Positions 47,340 through 59,764 of a DNA stretch of 64,000 nt are shown here, piece after piece. The stretch is taken from NCBI GenBank assembly GCA_018907035.1, contig JACCIC010000123.1, positions 744,001 through 808,000 on the forward strand, given 5' to 3'. The position numbers were made by a program, and so were the translations under genes. The number at the start of each line of letters is the position of its first letter. The stretch's first letter is position 1. Under the pieces are notes generated by a model. It did not search any database. It was not told the DNA's origin and saw only the letters and a list, made by a program, of their open reading frames with translations. This DNA is from Sycobia sp. Sy_11. Taxonomy: Eukaryota; Arthropoda; Insecta; Hymenoptera; Epichrysomallidae.

Positions 47340-48200
47340 TTATACTAGAACGCACGCTTTTATTTATTCACAATTATTTAGTATAATTCTCGCACTTATT
47401 ATAATATTCTCACCCACTATCTATATATTTACTGAAGGTGGAGAGGATTTTGGTAAAATGAAACCTGCTGGTCTATAATGAGATATCTAATCGTTGTCCG
47501 ATGCTTGTTACTTCGTGATTTCAGCTCAACCCGCCTCGTCCCCTGGTCGTTCAACCCGCCCCAGGCTCTTTTCGCAACCACGAAAACACATCAGAGCCCA
47601 TGCACCCAGGATCACGACTTCGTTCAAAGCTAGATAGAGACCGCTGAGCTTTAATGGACCGCCATGCAATCAGGATCAAGTCTCACCAGGAAATAAGGAA
47701 GTATTTAGTGAATCCGCTGGTCTTTAATGGACTGCCACGCAACCAGGATCATGCTTCACTCGGGTTCGATTGGGATAGTAGAGCCTGCTGGTCTTTAACG
47801 AAGTACTGCGCAGCCAAGATTGCGACTCTACTATTCAGGATTTTCGAATGGAAGCAGGATTACTACAGCTCTGGAATCAGGATAGCTCTAGGGAGCTTCT
47901 TCCGGCCATAAGGCCGAAAGAACATTGCTTTTGTGGCGGAAAACTTGCTCTTTTATAAACCTGTTGAGCCGCCGAAAAATAATTTGCATTTCGATCGCCC
48001 TATTTTAATTAAATAATATACAAGTATTAAAAATGAGAATTTTATATTATTCAATTAAAATAGGGCGACCGAAATGCAGTGGCTAGTGACTTTAATGTAT
48101 TTCGAGTTCATAGGCACGAGGAGTGCTGGAGTCAGTCCTCCTTTGATCTCCCTTGTATTATTTTGATTTTGCGTATTCGAAAGCTAATCGAGATCATTGA
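47340..48200. mobile_element. Unidentified insertion splitting BEL/Pao relic 2
   Basis: The block separates the connection/early RNase H from later RNase H. It contains three or more units of about 70 bp around CTGGTCTTTAATGGACTGCC (about 47643, 47713, 47785). It also carries a hairpin at 47985-48075 with arms GCATTTCGATCGCCCTATTT / AAATAGGGCGACCGAAATGC. No coding region was recognised; ends and target duplication are not defined. Confidence 0.45.
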
Positions 48201-48289
48201 TCGATTATTTTAACTTCAACTTGAATAATTTGAATGAAGTCTTGTACGTATTACGCTGTATCCACTATATAGTCTAATCGTCGCAGATG

Positions 48290-48670
48290 AAATGCAAAAT
48301 CATAATGTAAATTGATTTTGCTCGAAATCTCGCGTTGCTCCCTAAATGTATGTCATTAACGCGATTAGAACTTTGCGCAGTGTTACTCTTAGCGAAATTA
48401 TTCAAAAATTCGATACGAATGCTTAACATAAAATTTAGCAATGCACATTGTTGGTTGGACTCTGCAGTTAGACTATACTGGATGAATTACGTTATCAAAT
48501 AAATTAAAAATGTTTGTAGATAATAGAGTTTCGCAGATACAAGAGTTAACTAACATAAACGAATGGAAACATGTCTCTACCGCTGATAACCCGACTGATT
48601 TTTTTTCAAGAGGGTAGAAGCCAAAGGAATTTATAAGTAATGGATTGTGGCTACATGGTCCACGATAGCT
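48290..48670 (+). pseudogene. BEL/Pao RNase H remnant
   Basis: Pieces L-T-R-L-E-L-C-A-V-L-L-L-A-K, W-L-D-S-A-V, F-V-D-N-R-V-S-Q-I-Q-E-L and N-P-T-D-F-F-S-R-G in BEL/Pao order, with frameshifts and stops. Confidence 0.7.
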
Positions 48671-49319
48671 AAAATTTGCAGAAAAATTATAGCCTAATTT
48701 GATACTCAAAAAGATTATCATTCCAGAACAAAATGTATAGTTTAATTGTCTTTAGTACTTCAAGCAACGAGAAAGCGATCTATTTTGTCAGAAGTTTCTG
48801 AGTTTTTCGATCCAGGAGGTCTAGTTACTTTCGAATACCAGCGATAAATTGATATTTGTCATTTAATTTTCAATATTGTACGACATTATTCATTCGAGGT
48901 GGGTGGTAAGATTATCGCTTCTGGATAATTTATTCTTGCAATATTATTCGTTAAATACTTCGTCAATGTGTCAAATGTGCTAGACATAATGCTCGCATTC
49001 AAGAGCAATTGATGGGATCACTCTCTGCATATAAAGCTAAACTTGCTCGTCCTTTTCAAAACACTGAGAATAAGATTCATTAATATCGACCAACTTCAAG
49101 GACTTAATAACTGTATGTGTTTTATGAAAATAAAAACAAAAAATACAAAATTGATTAGAGCTCTTTCCGTAGTGGACTTGAAAGAATCTCACAATAGTTT
49201 AATCTGGGTTATTCAAAATTGAGAATTTAGTTGTGAAATACAGCGTCTGAGTAGAAAGAAGATTATTAGTAACTAAAGTAAATTATATTTATTCAACACT
49301 TTTGTAGATACATAAAATA

Positions 49320-50260
49320 TCATTCGTCTAGAAGGCAGAATGCAAAGTACTGATTTGTCCTTCAGTCAAAAACATTTAATTTTGTTGTCTAAACACCATG
49401 TAACAAATTTAATTATTAAAAAATTCCATTTTGAGCAGTGGAATGACTGTATTCAAGGCACTTTTGCAGAAATTCGACAAAATTATTAGCCTCTAAATGG
49501 TAAAAACTCAGTACGAAAGGTTATACATATTTTCATATAATGCTTTCAGGCACGACCAAAGGAAAATTATTACCTGATGGGATAGCTGCCGAGTGATAGA
49601 ACAAAAATTGCTTCATCTTTCTTAAGTTGTAGATATAAATTATTGCGGTCCCTTTTTTATAAAAGAAAGAACATTTCGAAATCGCTAGCGAATTAAGGTA
49701 TACGTAGCTATTTTTGTTTACTTGGTTAGTAAGGCAGTACACATAGAAGTTGTGAGCGATATGACTACAGAAGTATTTTTAGCTGTATTTCGTCGTATCG
49801 GCAGGCGCGGAAAGCCAAGTTTCCACGAATAATGGTACCAACTTTATTAGCGCGAAAAAAGTTAATAAAATTATAGAATTTAATCCTATTATAAGTGATC
49901 TATTTAAAAACATTTCAGAGCAGAACTTGGAATCTACTCCAATTTATAGACTATAAACTTGGCAACATATTCAGCGAGTTAAACAACATTTTTGGGATTG
50001 CTAACAAAAGGACAACATAACTCAACTAAATAAACATACAAATTGGCATAATAATTCTGAAGTTAATCTTCAGGTGGGAACTATGATACTCTTAAAAGAA
50101 GAAAATTTTCCTCCACTGCGTTGGAAATTAGGACGTATTACTCAAATATTTCAATTCAATTCAAGAAAAGCGGAGAGGGATACATATCTCCACAGGCGGA
50201 GAGAATTCCCGAAGCCGACACAGCGGCTAATGTACACATTAAGCGACGTTAGTGTATAAG
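49320..50260 (+). pseudogene. BEL/Pao integrase remnant and C-terminus
   Basis: R-L-E-G-R-M and L-S-K-H-H-V-T-N-L-I-I-K are the zinc region; Y-L-V-S-K-A-V-H-I-E-V-V-S-D-M-T-T-E is the integrase core (about 49700-49770). The C-terminal block G-T-M-I-L-L-K-E-E-N-F-P-P-L-R-W runs from 50074 to a TAA at 50257. Confidence 0.75.
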
Positions 50261-50541
50261 ATGTACTGCAAAATTATACCCCTTCTCCTTTTGTTTTCTA
50301 CTATATCTACCTGAATTTCAAGGTGTCAATAAGCTCTGGGATACAACGGAGAAGCAGATTCATCTCGACTATCGCGAAGATAACACAACGCCAAAAAAAT
50401 AAACGTATACTAATTTTCAATGCTTATTAATTTGTACTGTTTATATTAACTGTAATTATTTTATATTTATTAAAATCTAAGCATTGAATTTTCAACCAAT
50501 TATCTAATATTAATTTGGCGGATAATAAAGGAGTAATAGCT
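50206..50541 (+). repeat. BEL/Pao relic 2, right LTR (approximate)
   Basis: Matches 43575-43893 along its length and follows a GGCGGAGAGAA polypurine-like run. Confidence 0.6.
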
Positions 50542-51739
50542 TCCCAAACGATAATACAAGTCTTTATTACATTTATACAGATTTCGAGATACTATAAAAT
50601 TCTTTTATACAAATATTAATTACAGTTTTACGTCAACGCTCGTACAGTCAAGACGTATTATTGTTGTCATCTGTGTGTTGTTGTATAGTATATATTATTG
50701 TATTATATATTTTTGTCATAAAATTTCAGGCCGCGAGTAAGTAGTGCGTAGTGGCACATACTAAGTAAAACAGCAACATCTTCCACATATAGTTAAATAA
50801 ATAAGCCATTATCGGTACACTTATAATGCAATCGATAAAAATGACCACCCTACCGGAAGAAAATTCATCTCAAAGTTTATCATCCAGCACACAAATGCAA
50901 GTAAAAAGCTATGTATCTGCAACACTAACAGAGAATTTCCCAAAAGCAGACCAAGCAATATTTTATATGTAAAAGATCGGAGCACATTGCTAAACATTAT
51001 CTTCAAAACATAAACACAAATACTGTCAACAACGAACAAATTCATAGCTTTGAATTATTACAAGAATCATATACAGCTGACTTTCTCACACTAAAACCTA
51101 CTGAAAATGAATTCCTAGTGGACAATAACAATACAGCGAAAAAAAACATCTTGAAATTCGATACCTTAGTAAACAATACATAAATAAACGCTGAAACCTC
51201 TGACAAGACTACAAAATCTCTCCAAACACAAAAAGTATTAGATAAAAATGAAATAATAAATGAAGCTCCATAACAGAGATCAAAAAGGACTCTATCACTT
51301 TCATCAAAATCCTCTATAGTTTAAACAAAAAACTTATCTACGTTAGAGTCTAGCCTCGACTCTTTTTCCGATAAACCTTATAGTCGAGAATGGAAAAACA
51401 GTTCACGCACAAATCAAAGTGCCTATGAAGAAAGCTAAAAGTAGCTATAAAAAAATAGTCCGAAATACAAAATCCAAGAAAGTTTATATCCTTTAGAAGA
51501 AATATTTAAAAAAAAACGAATCCAATTTTCCATTAGATTCATACAAACTCGTTCCCAATTAAATACGCACAGAAATACAGTCCAAATATCGTCGAAATAT
51601 CCGACATGGTGCGACAACTGCACCCCCACCTTCAGAATAGATCGATAAAAAGTAAAACAAAAGTAAAAAACTAAAAACTACAAACAAAAACTTTATTAAT
51701 TCAAACAAAAATACAAATATTTTAAAATTAAATACGATT

Positions 51740-52407
51740 CACAAAATGAACATAAATATCTTACGGTGGAAACTGAACGGCTACTATAAACGACCGCCTT
51801 TCTCCAAAAAATAATAGTTGAACGGAATCCCGAAATAGTATGCATTCAAGAAACTCACTTCAAAGATAATTGCTTAGCAAATCTGAAAAATTACCAAGAC
51901 TTCTACAAAAATAGAAAATCAATTACAGCTAGTGGAGGTGCCCTGATTTCCATTAAAAATTCCATCTACTGTCACGAAATCAAACTCAACGCTCGTCTGG
52001 TGGCTGTCGCTATCGGATTATACGTTCCGAACAAAATAACGTTATTCAATATATACTTGCCGAACAGTCAAGAATTACATTTGCGCGACCTTAACGAATT
52101 AAAAAATCAGCTAAACAAACCCTATGTTATCCTTGGAGATTTCAACGCATATAATTAAAATTGGGGTTTAGCTTTGAAGGACGCCAGAGGAAAAATTGTG
52201 GAAGAATTTCTGACCGATTCTACTCTTACGTTATTAAACAACGGTAAGTCTACTTATTTCAATTTTGCGAATTCCATAGAAAGCACAATGGATCTAGCTA
52301 TATGCTCTGCAAATATTACGGAAAATCGATCATTATCCTATTATTATTTCAATGACAGCTACAAACAATTACATGCACAACAAATCGTGTCCCTGCGTAA
52401 AGTATAA
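51740..52407 (+). pseudogene. Jockey-like endonuclease remnant
   Basis: Contains I-V-C-I-Q-E-T-H-F, L-I-S-I-K-N-S, V-I-L-G-D-F-N-A, a stop, then S-T-M-D-L-A-I-C. These are the catalytic landmarks of the apurinic-type endonuclease that nicks target DNA. Confidence 0.75.
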
Positions 52408-53122
52408 TTATAAAGAAGCAGACCGATATCTGTATCAAAAAGAAATAAAAAAGGACTGGAAAAACTACAAACTACTACTCATAATAATAAGAACCAAACA
52501 AATAACTTAATTACAAATCTAAATAGAATCATTGAAAACACAGAAAATGCAGCAATACCGCGAATAAAAATAAAACCTATAACTAAACAAATTAAAAAAA
52601 CAAAATATATTCTCCAAGAAATTGGAGCACAATAAAGAAAGAGCAATATTTCGAAAAACTATTAAAGAAGCAAAAAAAACTATTGGCTTGACTTCGTTCA
52701 AACCCTAAATGTACACATTTCAATTAGACAGTATGGCAAAAGATACAGAAGATACAAAATAAATCGAAAATATTAAAAATTCCAGCATTGCAAAATGAAG
52801 AGAACAAATTCATAGTTAAACCCCAACAGATTTCAGAAGAACTAGATGAATTATTTGCGTCAAATTCCAACGATGAGAATTACGAAAAAAATTCGTAAGA
52901 AATAGAGCTAAACAAAATTCCAGTACAATCGAAACGAAATATCAAGACCAACTATCCGTCGCACTAAATTCAACTATAACCTAATATTTTTTTTAATAGA
53001 CTACGTTAACAAACTATTAAATATAATCTGGCAGAAAAAAATTTTTTCTGATCAATGGAAACTGGCCACCATACTACCAATACCCTAGCAAGGCAGACAA
53101 TTTCTACAAGCTTCTAGAGAAG

Positions 53123-53653
53123 GTGCTAAACAAAAGATTGAAAGAATTTTTCGAAACTAAAGGTATTTTTGTGATGAAACAAAGTGGCTTTAGGCAAAAA
53201 CGAAATATCTATGACCATATAATTCTATTAGAAAAAGCAATATGCGAAGCGTTTCACAAAAATCTCCATTTCATCGCAGTGAGTCTTGATATTGAAAAAG
53301 CATTCGAAATGTTTTGCAGAATGATAGTGATAAAAGTCTTACAAAAAGCCTTACAAAAACAAGTAGACAGGCATATGCTAAAGTTCATTGAAAAGTTTCT
53401 AAGAGAAAGGCTAATCCAGATCAAATGCAACGGTATACTATCAAGTATTAAAACACTTCAAAACGGAGTCCCTAAGGGCTTTGTCCTTAGTGTAAGGCTT
53501 TTCTTACCCGTCATTAACGATGTAGTAAACAACATCGAACATCCAATAAAGTGTTGCTTATTTGCAGATGACTTAACCCCTTTCTACCAAACAAATAACC
53601 GTAAACTATCACAAGCAATACTACAAAACATACTCGACAAACTTCAACAGTAG
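53123..53653 (+). pseudogene. Jockey-like reverse transcriptase remnant
   Basis: A 176-residue open segment with Q-S-G-F-R, S-L-D-I-E-K-A-F, N-G-V-P-K-G (usual P-Q-G changed to P-K-G) and the catalytic F-A-D-D. Upstream and downstream parts are in other frames. Confidence 0.8.
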
Positions 53654-53929
53654 TCATACGCTTCAGGCTTAAAATTTTCAAATACTAAATTCCAATTTAT
53701 AATTTTTACAAGGAAAACTACAATAACATTTCAAATTTCGTTACAAATAAAAAACCAATTTATTCAAGAGGTCAAACAAATCAAAATACTCGGTCTCACT
53801 TTCAATAAAAAAACTGAACTGGAGAGCCCATATAAATAATTTGAAAAAAACATCTGAACATTCTAAAAACTTTAGCTGAAAAAAACTAGGGAACAGATAA
53901 ACAAATACTGCTTAACACTTGTAAAGCTG

Positions 53930-55170
53930 TAATATTATCTAAGCTTTACTATGGATCTATATTTTATGACTCGTCGAGGGCAGCAAAACAACTAAATTCA
54001 ATACACAATACAGGATTAAAAATAGCACTGGGTGCCTACAATACTAGCCCAACTGCAAGCATACTAGCTGAAGCGAACTTACTACCTTTAAGCTTTCATC
54101 GTATGAAACTCGTGTGCAGATATGCATCTAAACGAACAATGTACACGGAAAACCCAGTTACAAGAAATATCTTCATTGATGCACCTTTAATACCAGACAA
54201 TGTTAATAACAAACTTCCGTTACCTTACGCACACAGACTTAAAAAAATTCTGGATCATCTAAAAGTAGAAATCCCTGATACAACACAAACGTCTCCTCCC
54301 TCTCACTCTACAGAAATATTAAATATTAAAATTCAAGAAAATCCAATAAAAGAATCACAAGGAGAAATATATGAAAAAGTATTCACTGGTGTGACAATAA
54401 CATCAAATAAAACTATTTTAACCCTATATCTCTACAAAAAATTATATGAGTATCAAATCCCATACGCACTCTTTTCCTACATAGGTACTGCATTCGTGAT
54501 TTCAAAGGCTGAAAAAAAAAATTTTTTAATTCTACGCATAAAAACTTCATAATCTACACTGAATCCGAAACCATTTTAAATAACATAAAAAATCTTTATA
54601 CTAAAAATACTTTCATTCAAAATCTACAATACCAGATCATTAATTCAAAATCAAAAATAAATTTACTAGCCTTGCAGAAAAAACAGCACGACTTTAGCAA
54701 AGACCAAGTTAAAAAAAATACAAAACACCACAAAAATAAAGAAGTAATCGTAGACAATTCCTAAATGCCGTTAGAATTAGCTCAAAAAATAATAACTAAG
54801 ATATACAATCAATGGAACGCCGTTTGGAAAAACTCCAAACGCACTTTCCTGCATAACCTGCGAAATGACATTTTTTACAAATTTAACGACAGTAAACTTC
54901 CTTAAGTTGAGCAGAGTATTATTACAAGACTAAGAATTGGACATACAAAATTGTCGCATGAGTACTTACTCTCTAAAGAAACAGCACCTCTCTGTAACGT
55001 ATGTAAAAATCAGTTAACCGTCGGACACTTATTAATAAAATGCATCAAATTTACCTATCAAAGAAGCTTGTATCAGATATCAGACAACGTCAAATTCGCT
55101 CTGAACACACACCGTCACATAGGAAAAATGATCGAGTATTAAACCAAATAAATCTGATAAACTTAATTTA
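53930..55170 (+). pseudogene. Jockey-like C-terminal region remnant
   Basis: The segment S-K-L-Y-Y-G-S near 53940 is followed by an open stretch 54103-54552. The closing Cys/His region reads R-L-R-I-G-H-T-K-L-S-H then C-N-V-C-K-N and G-H-L-L-I-K-C (54925-55050), typical of Jockey-clade LINE tails. Confidence 0.65.
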
Positions 55171-55229
55171 AACCAAATTTGTAAGTGTATAAAGAAAAGT
55201 TAAGCACAAGTAATGTAATGGCACATAAT

Positions 55230-55722
55230 GGCCATAGCGCATCCATTTCGGTCCTGACTAATCTCATTACATTGGAGATTAAAGATATAGATGAGGTCAC
55301 TTCAAAGGATGAAGTATTAGAGGCTCTGAGAACACACCTCAAGCTAAAGGAGACTAACCTACTAATTGCTCGTTCCTTGCGGCAAGCTTATGGGGGTACT
55401 CAGACGGCGGTGGTGTCTGTACCATATAGCCACGCAGCTGAGCTACTACGTGCAGGGCATGTTCGAATCGGATGGGTCAGCTGCAGAGTTCGAAACAAAC
55501 AGAAATAAAGCGCTGCTTCAGGTGTTGGCAGATTGGACATTTAGCGTTCGTGTGCTCGGGCCCTGACAGAACTAAACTTTGCAGGCACTGCGGTGGAAAA
55601 GACCATAAACGGGCCCTGTTGTTTACTCTGTAAATGTGAAGGAAAAAAGGAGATTAACCATCCAGCATACAGCTATAAGTGCCCGATTACCGTGGAGTTT
55701 TTAAACAGACATAAAACATGAG
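55230..55722 (+). pseudogene. R1-clade ORF1 3' fragment
   Basis: Equivalent to 17912-18422. It has a frame change in the same A-rich region (different indel from copy 1) and a 16-bp-scale deletion near 55605 that removes part of the second zinc knuckle. Confidence 0.8.
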
Positions 55723-58720
55723 AATACTCCAACTGAATACCAACCATTGCGTAGCAGCTCATGACCTGCTGAAACAGACAATAAAGGAGCTAAGAATAGA
55801 CATTGCTGTAATCTCCGAACCATATTGTGACAGGGTCAGACCACAGCGCTGGATAAGTGACACAAGCAATAGAGCTGCCCTCTGGATTGGTCAAAATAGG
55901 CAGGTACTAAAGCAGTCGAGTCATCGGAGCGAATTGATATCCTGGGCTAAAATACAAGAAATATACCTCTTTAGTGTATATGCTCCTCCAAGCATGACGG
56001 ACAAGCAGTTTGAAATCCTCGTAGCTAAATTAGTTGATGAAGCCATGGACAAGAAACCATTATTAATCGGTGGCGATTTTAACGCGTGGTCCACAGCCTG
56101 GGGAAGCGCTTCAACAAATAACAGAGGTAGTATGCTGCTTGATGGCCTTAATTCTCTTCAACTCCACGTGGTTAATAAGGGATCTGAATCCACTTTCATT
56201 AGGGGTGATAAACAATCAGTCATTGATGTAACATTCGCCAATGATGACTTGATTCAGCGGATCCTTAATTGGAGAGTAAGCGACCTTTACACCCACAGTG
56301 ATCACAGGGCGATCTTGTATGAGATTGCAGAGAAGAAAGTAAAGAACAAGTGCAATGAGTGGATGCCCACACGGAAATGGAACATCAGATCGCTAGACTG
56401 TGAAGTGTTCGCCACTATAATATCAGAAGAGCGTTTAGAATATGGTGCACCAGGCCATCTGGCAAATGCACTCATGAAGCATATCTCTGAAGCATGTGAT
56501 GCATCGATGACTAGGACTAAGAGCGGATTTAAACATCGTCAATCTGTCTACTGGTGGACAAATGAAATTGCAGAATTGCGCAAACAATGTCATCGTGCAC
56601 GTAGACTTGCCCAGAGAGCCCGCACCCATCGTGATACGTTTAATAGTTTATTTAAAGAAGCACAGAGAGTGCTTGTCAAGGCCATTAAGGCAAGCAAGCG
56701 TCGATGCTGGCTTGAACTGTGTGCAGAGGCCAACAATGACTTATGGGGACGACCATACAAAACAGTCATGGCACGATTGAGTAGGGCACCAATACAACCC
56801 ACTAGCACGATATTGATTGATAAGATTGTTTCCGCTCTCTTTCCCAATGACATTCATGGGACTGTACTGCGCACGCAACACTCGGACGATATACCTCCTA
56901 TAACAGAAATGGAACTACATAATGCTTACGCTAAGACTAGAGACAATGCTGCCCCTGGCCCTGATGGTATCCCTAATGCGGCAGTTAAGTTGGCGATACA
57001 GAAGAATCCAGCTATATTTCTAAAAGTATATAATGCTTGTCTTCTTGAGGGTATTTTTCCTGATTGCTGGAAAACTCAAAGGTTAGTCCTGTTACCTAAG
57101 GGCAATAAGCCACTTGATGATCCTTCATCATACAGGCCATTGTGTATGCTCGACACGGTAGGTAAAATATTTGAAAAAATAATATGTAGCCGACTGGAAG
57201 CATTCACTGAAGGATTGCACGGCTTATCCTCACGCCAATTTGGATTTCGGAAATCAAAATCAACAGTCGATGCCATTAAACTGGTAGTGTGTACCGCAAG
57301 AAATGCAATCAGTGGTAAGAGATGGAAAGGTGGCACTAAACAGTATTGTGCCATTGTCGCTCTAGATGTCAAGAATGCCTTTAATTCAGCGCGCTGGTCT
57401 TCTATTATGAGTTCTCTTAAAGAGTTCGGAGTACCTGGTTATTTACAGAATGTCGTGGCCAGCTACTTTGAGAATAGGATAATATTATACCGAACGGATG
57501 AAGGCACTGTATCGCATAAGGTTACTGCGGGAGTCCCCCAGGGCTCAGTTATGGGACCTATATTGTGGAATATTATGTATGATGGCGTGTTGAGGATTCC
57601 ACAACCGCCTGGTTCAATAACAGTAGGGTACGCCGACGATATCGCTCTAGTAGTGACGGCTAAGACCCTTGATGAACTTACTGAAAATGCCAATGAGGCA
57701 ATCAGCAACATCAGTAGATGGATTCAGACGGTTGGTCTACAATTAGTGGAGCACAAGACAGAAGTAGTTCTTGTCAGCAGTCGTAAGAAGGTAGATAGTA
57801 TTACTCTTAAAGTTGGTAGCTGCCGCATTAGTTCTGCGCCATCCTTACGATACTTGGTTGTCCAGCTTGATGCCAGGTTAAATTTCAAAGAACATCTAAA
57901 GATATCTGGCGAAAAAGCGCAACGAGTTTCAGCTGCCTTGTGTCGGCTCATGCCTAACATTGGTGGCCCACGTCCACCCCAGAGGAAACTATTAGCTTAT
58001 GTTGTTAATTCTGTCAGCATGTATGCAGCACCAATCTGGCATCATGCATGCGGAATTAAATCGTATTGTGAGTTGGCCATTGCGACCCGTCGTCGCTCCT
58101 GTATACGTATTATTAGTGGTTACAGGACGGTATCCACCGACTCAGCTGAGGTTCTTGCCGGAATTCTTCCTTTCGATTTAGCTGCAGATGAACTGGCTAG
58201 GCTGCATAACATATGTAAGGCCGCAGTGGATTCCCTACAAGGTGCTAAAAATGTGGAACGTCATCGTTCTATAGAAATATGGTAAAAACGATGGACCGAT
58301 TCTAGCAAAGGCCGATGGACTTATCGTATCCTCCCAGACATACACAGATGGATCAACAGGAAACACGGGGAATTAGATTTCCACCTAACTCAGTTGTTGA
58401 CTGGACATGGTTGTTTTAGGTCCTATTTCCACCGCTTTCACCTGGATAATAATGATCTCTGCCCCATCTGTCCGACTTTGGTCGAGGATGCTGAGCATAT
58501 ATTAATGAGCTGCCCTCGTTTTAGAACACAACGTGAGCACTTGATGAACATCATCTATAAGCCAATAAGACCAGAGAGCATCTTATCAATAATGCTGGAA
58601 TCTTCTGAAAACTGGAAGGCAGTAGCCAGTTTCGCAAAAGAGGTGATGACCAAACTTAGATATGCCGATAGAATTAGGCGAATGGCCCAGGATGAACCAG
58701 GCTTGCTAATTCTATTTTAA
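55718..58720 (+). pseudogene. R1-clade ORF2 with a single nonsense codon
   Basis: Same 1000-codon length as copy 1. Endonuclease (G-G-D-F-N, S-D-H-R), reverse transcriptase (Y-A-D-D at 638-641) and the C-P-I-C Cys/His motif are intact. The only stop is TAA at 58283-58285 (codon 856), a C-to-T change relative to the CAA of copy 1, which would remove the Cys/His region. The endonuclease and reverse transcriptase are thus uninterrupted here, though the 5' end of the element is lost. Confidence 0.92.
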
Positions 58721-58908
58721 GATGCAGAGGACGAACACCGAACCCCTGATCACTTGTGTGGATGGGGGACGTAGGATAGTGTCATAAGAAGAGGAGTCGT
58801 ATAGGCTAACTAACAGCCCCGCCGAAGTAATATTCCTGGATAGTTCCGGCGGGATGCTGGTTTCGAGAGGCCACTAGTGCAGAGCTTGCTCTGCCTACGC
58901 CTAATAAA

Positions 58909-58911
<3 letters not shown>

Positions 58912-58945
<34 letters not shown>

Positions 58946-58947
58946 AC

Positions 58948-58978
<31 letters not shown>

Positions 58979-58987
58979 GACAGAGAC

Positions 58988-59023
<36 letters not shown>
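58912..59023. repeat. (CA)n followed by (GA)n microsatellite
   Basis: CA repeats at 58912-58946, then GA/CAGA repeats to 59023, forming the 3' target flank of R1-clade copy 2. Confidence 0.95.
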
Positions 59024-59625
59024 TTATATATGCGGCTATCTTCAAGAGTCTTAGGACTACAAACTTCTTGCTACGCTTTACTATAACTATTTATAATATA
59101 TTTTTGATCATTTTGCATAGAAAATATAGACATTATTAAATATTAAATAATATATACATTATTAGATCACAACATAATAATGTCTTATTATATATGTTTA
59201 TATATAAATATACGTGTTATTATATATAAAACAGATTTTTAATCAAATGTTTCAGTATATGTACGTTGAAAAAAAATGATCGGTAGAACAAAGTTTAATA
59301 TTTTTTTTCATGATTTAAAATTTCGAAATCCAAACAAAGAAGCAAATAGAGTTTAGTGGCAGTGCCAGTGCTCAGAAGGTTCTCAAAGTTGTTTTAGTGG
59401 TGCTATCGTGTCATTTGATTTTCAGTTTTTCGTTTCTTTAGATCAACACTCAAAACAGTCATATTCAAAATCATCAAAAATACTAAACTTAATATGTAAG
59501 AAAAACACTGAAAAACGTATTGATTATTCATGAAAACATTCCAAAACAATTATTTTAATAAATTTTAATATCTATATATTTATTTAACTAAGAATCACGA
59601 AATTCGGCGTTTTTACTTTTGACAC
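59024..59625. other. AT-rich non-coding stretch
   Basis: Nothing recognised. Confidence 0.5.
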
Positions 59626-59764
59626 ACTGAAAAAAATATTTTCCAATATCAAGCAAATATTTTCTTGTTTTGTACCAAGTAAATTATTTTCTCAATTTAA
59701 GAAAATAATTTACTTGGTACAAAACAAGAAAATATTTACTTGATAACAGATATTTTTTCTCAGT
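59626..59764. mobile_element. Hairpin MITE
   Basis: A 139-bp near-perfect palindrome. The ends are ACTGA...TCAGT, and the arms share AAATATTTTCTTGTTTTGTA and further sequence with about an 8-bp loop (CAATTTAA). ACAC on each side may be a 4-bp target duplication. No coding capacity. Confidence 0.7.

Larger units (their letters stand above)
43575..50541 (+). mobile_element. BEL/Pao LTR retrotransposon, relic 2
   Basis: Similar segments at 43575-43893 and 50206-50541 act as LTRs. Between them are gag, protease, reverse transcriptase, RNase H and integrase pieces in BEL/Pao order, all with stops. It has taken up a SINE (46120-46327) and a larger unidentified insertion (about 47340-48200). Better preserved than relic 1 but certainly dead. 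Confidence 0.75.
50560..55200 (+). mobile_element. Jockey-clade LINE relic
   Basis: Endonuclease, reverse transcriptase and C-terminal Cys/His motifs occur in order with frequent stops. A poorly readable first ORF (about 50828-51650) precedes them. The 3' end passes into R1-clade copy 2 at about 55229 without a poly-A tail. Confidence 0.7.
55230..58917 (+). mobile_element. R1-clade non-LTR retrotransposon, copy 2 (5'-truncated)
   Basis: Begins at the base equivalent to 17912 of copy 1 and keeps the last part of ORF1, all of ORF2, the 3' UTR and a short A tail, ending in (CA)n at 58912. Similarity to copy 1 is about 99 percent by eye. The 5' truncation suggests incomplete reverse transcription, but the left flank is a LINE 3' end and not a CA array. 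Confidence 0.9.

Noticed and set aside
47654..47911. Short protein-coding gene
   Set aside because: It overlaps the 70-bp repeats of an unidentified insertion and has no recognisable domain.
58806..59086. Ser/Leu-rich or Thr/His-rich small proteins
   Set aside because: They are translations of CA/GA microsatellites and the 3' UTR of the R1-clade element.
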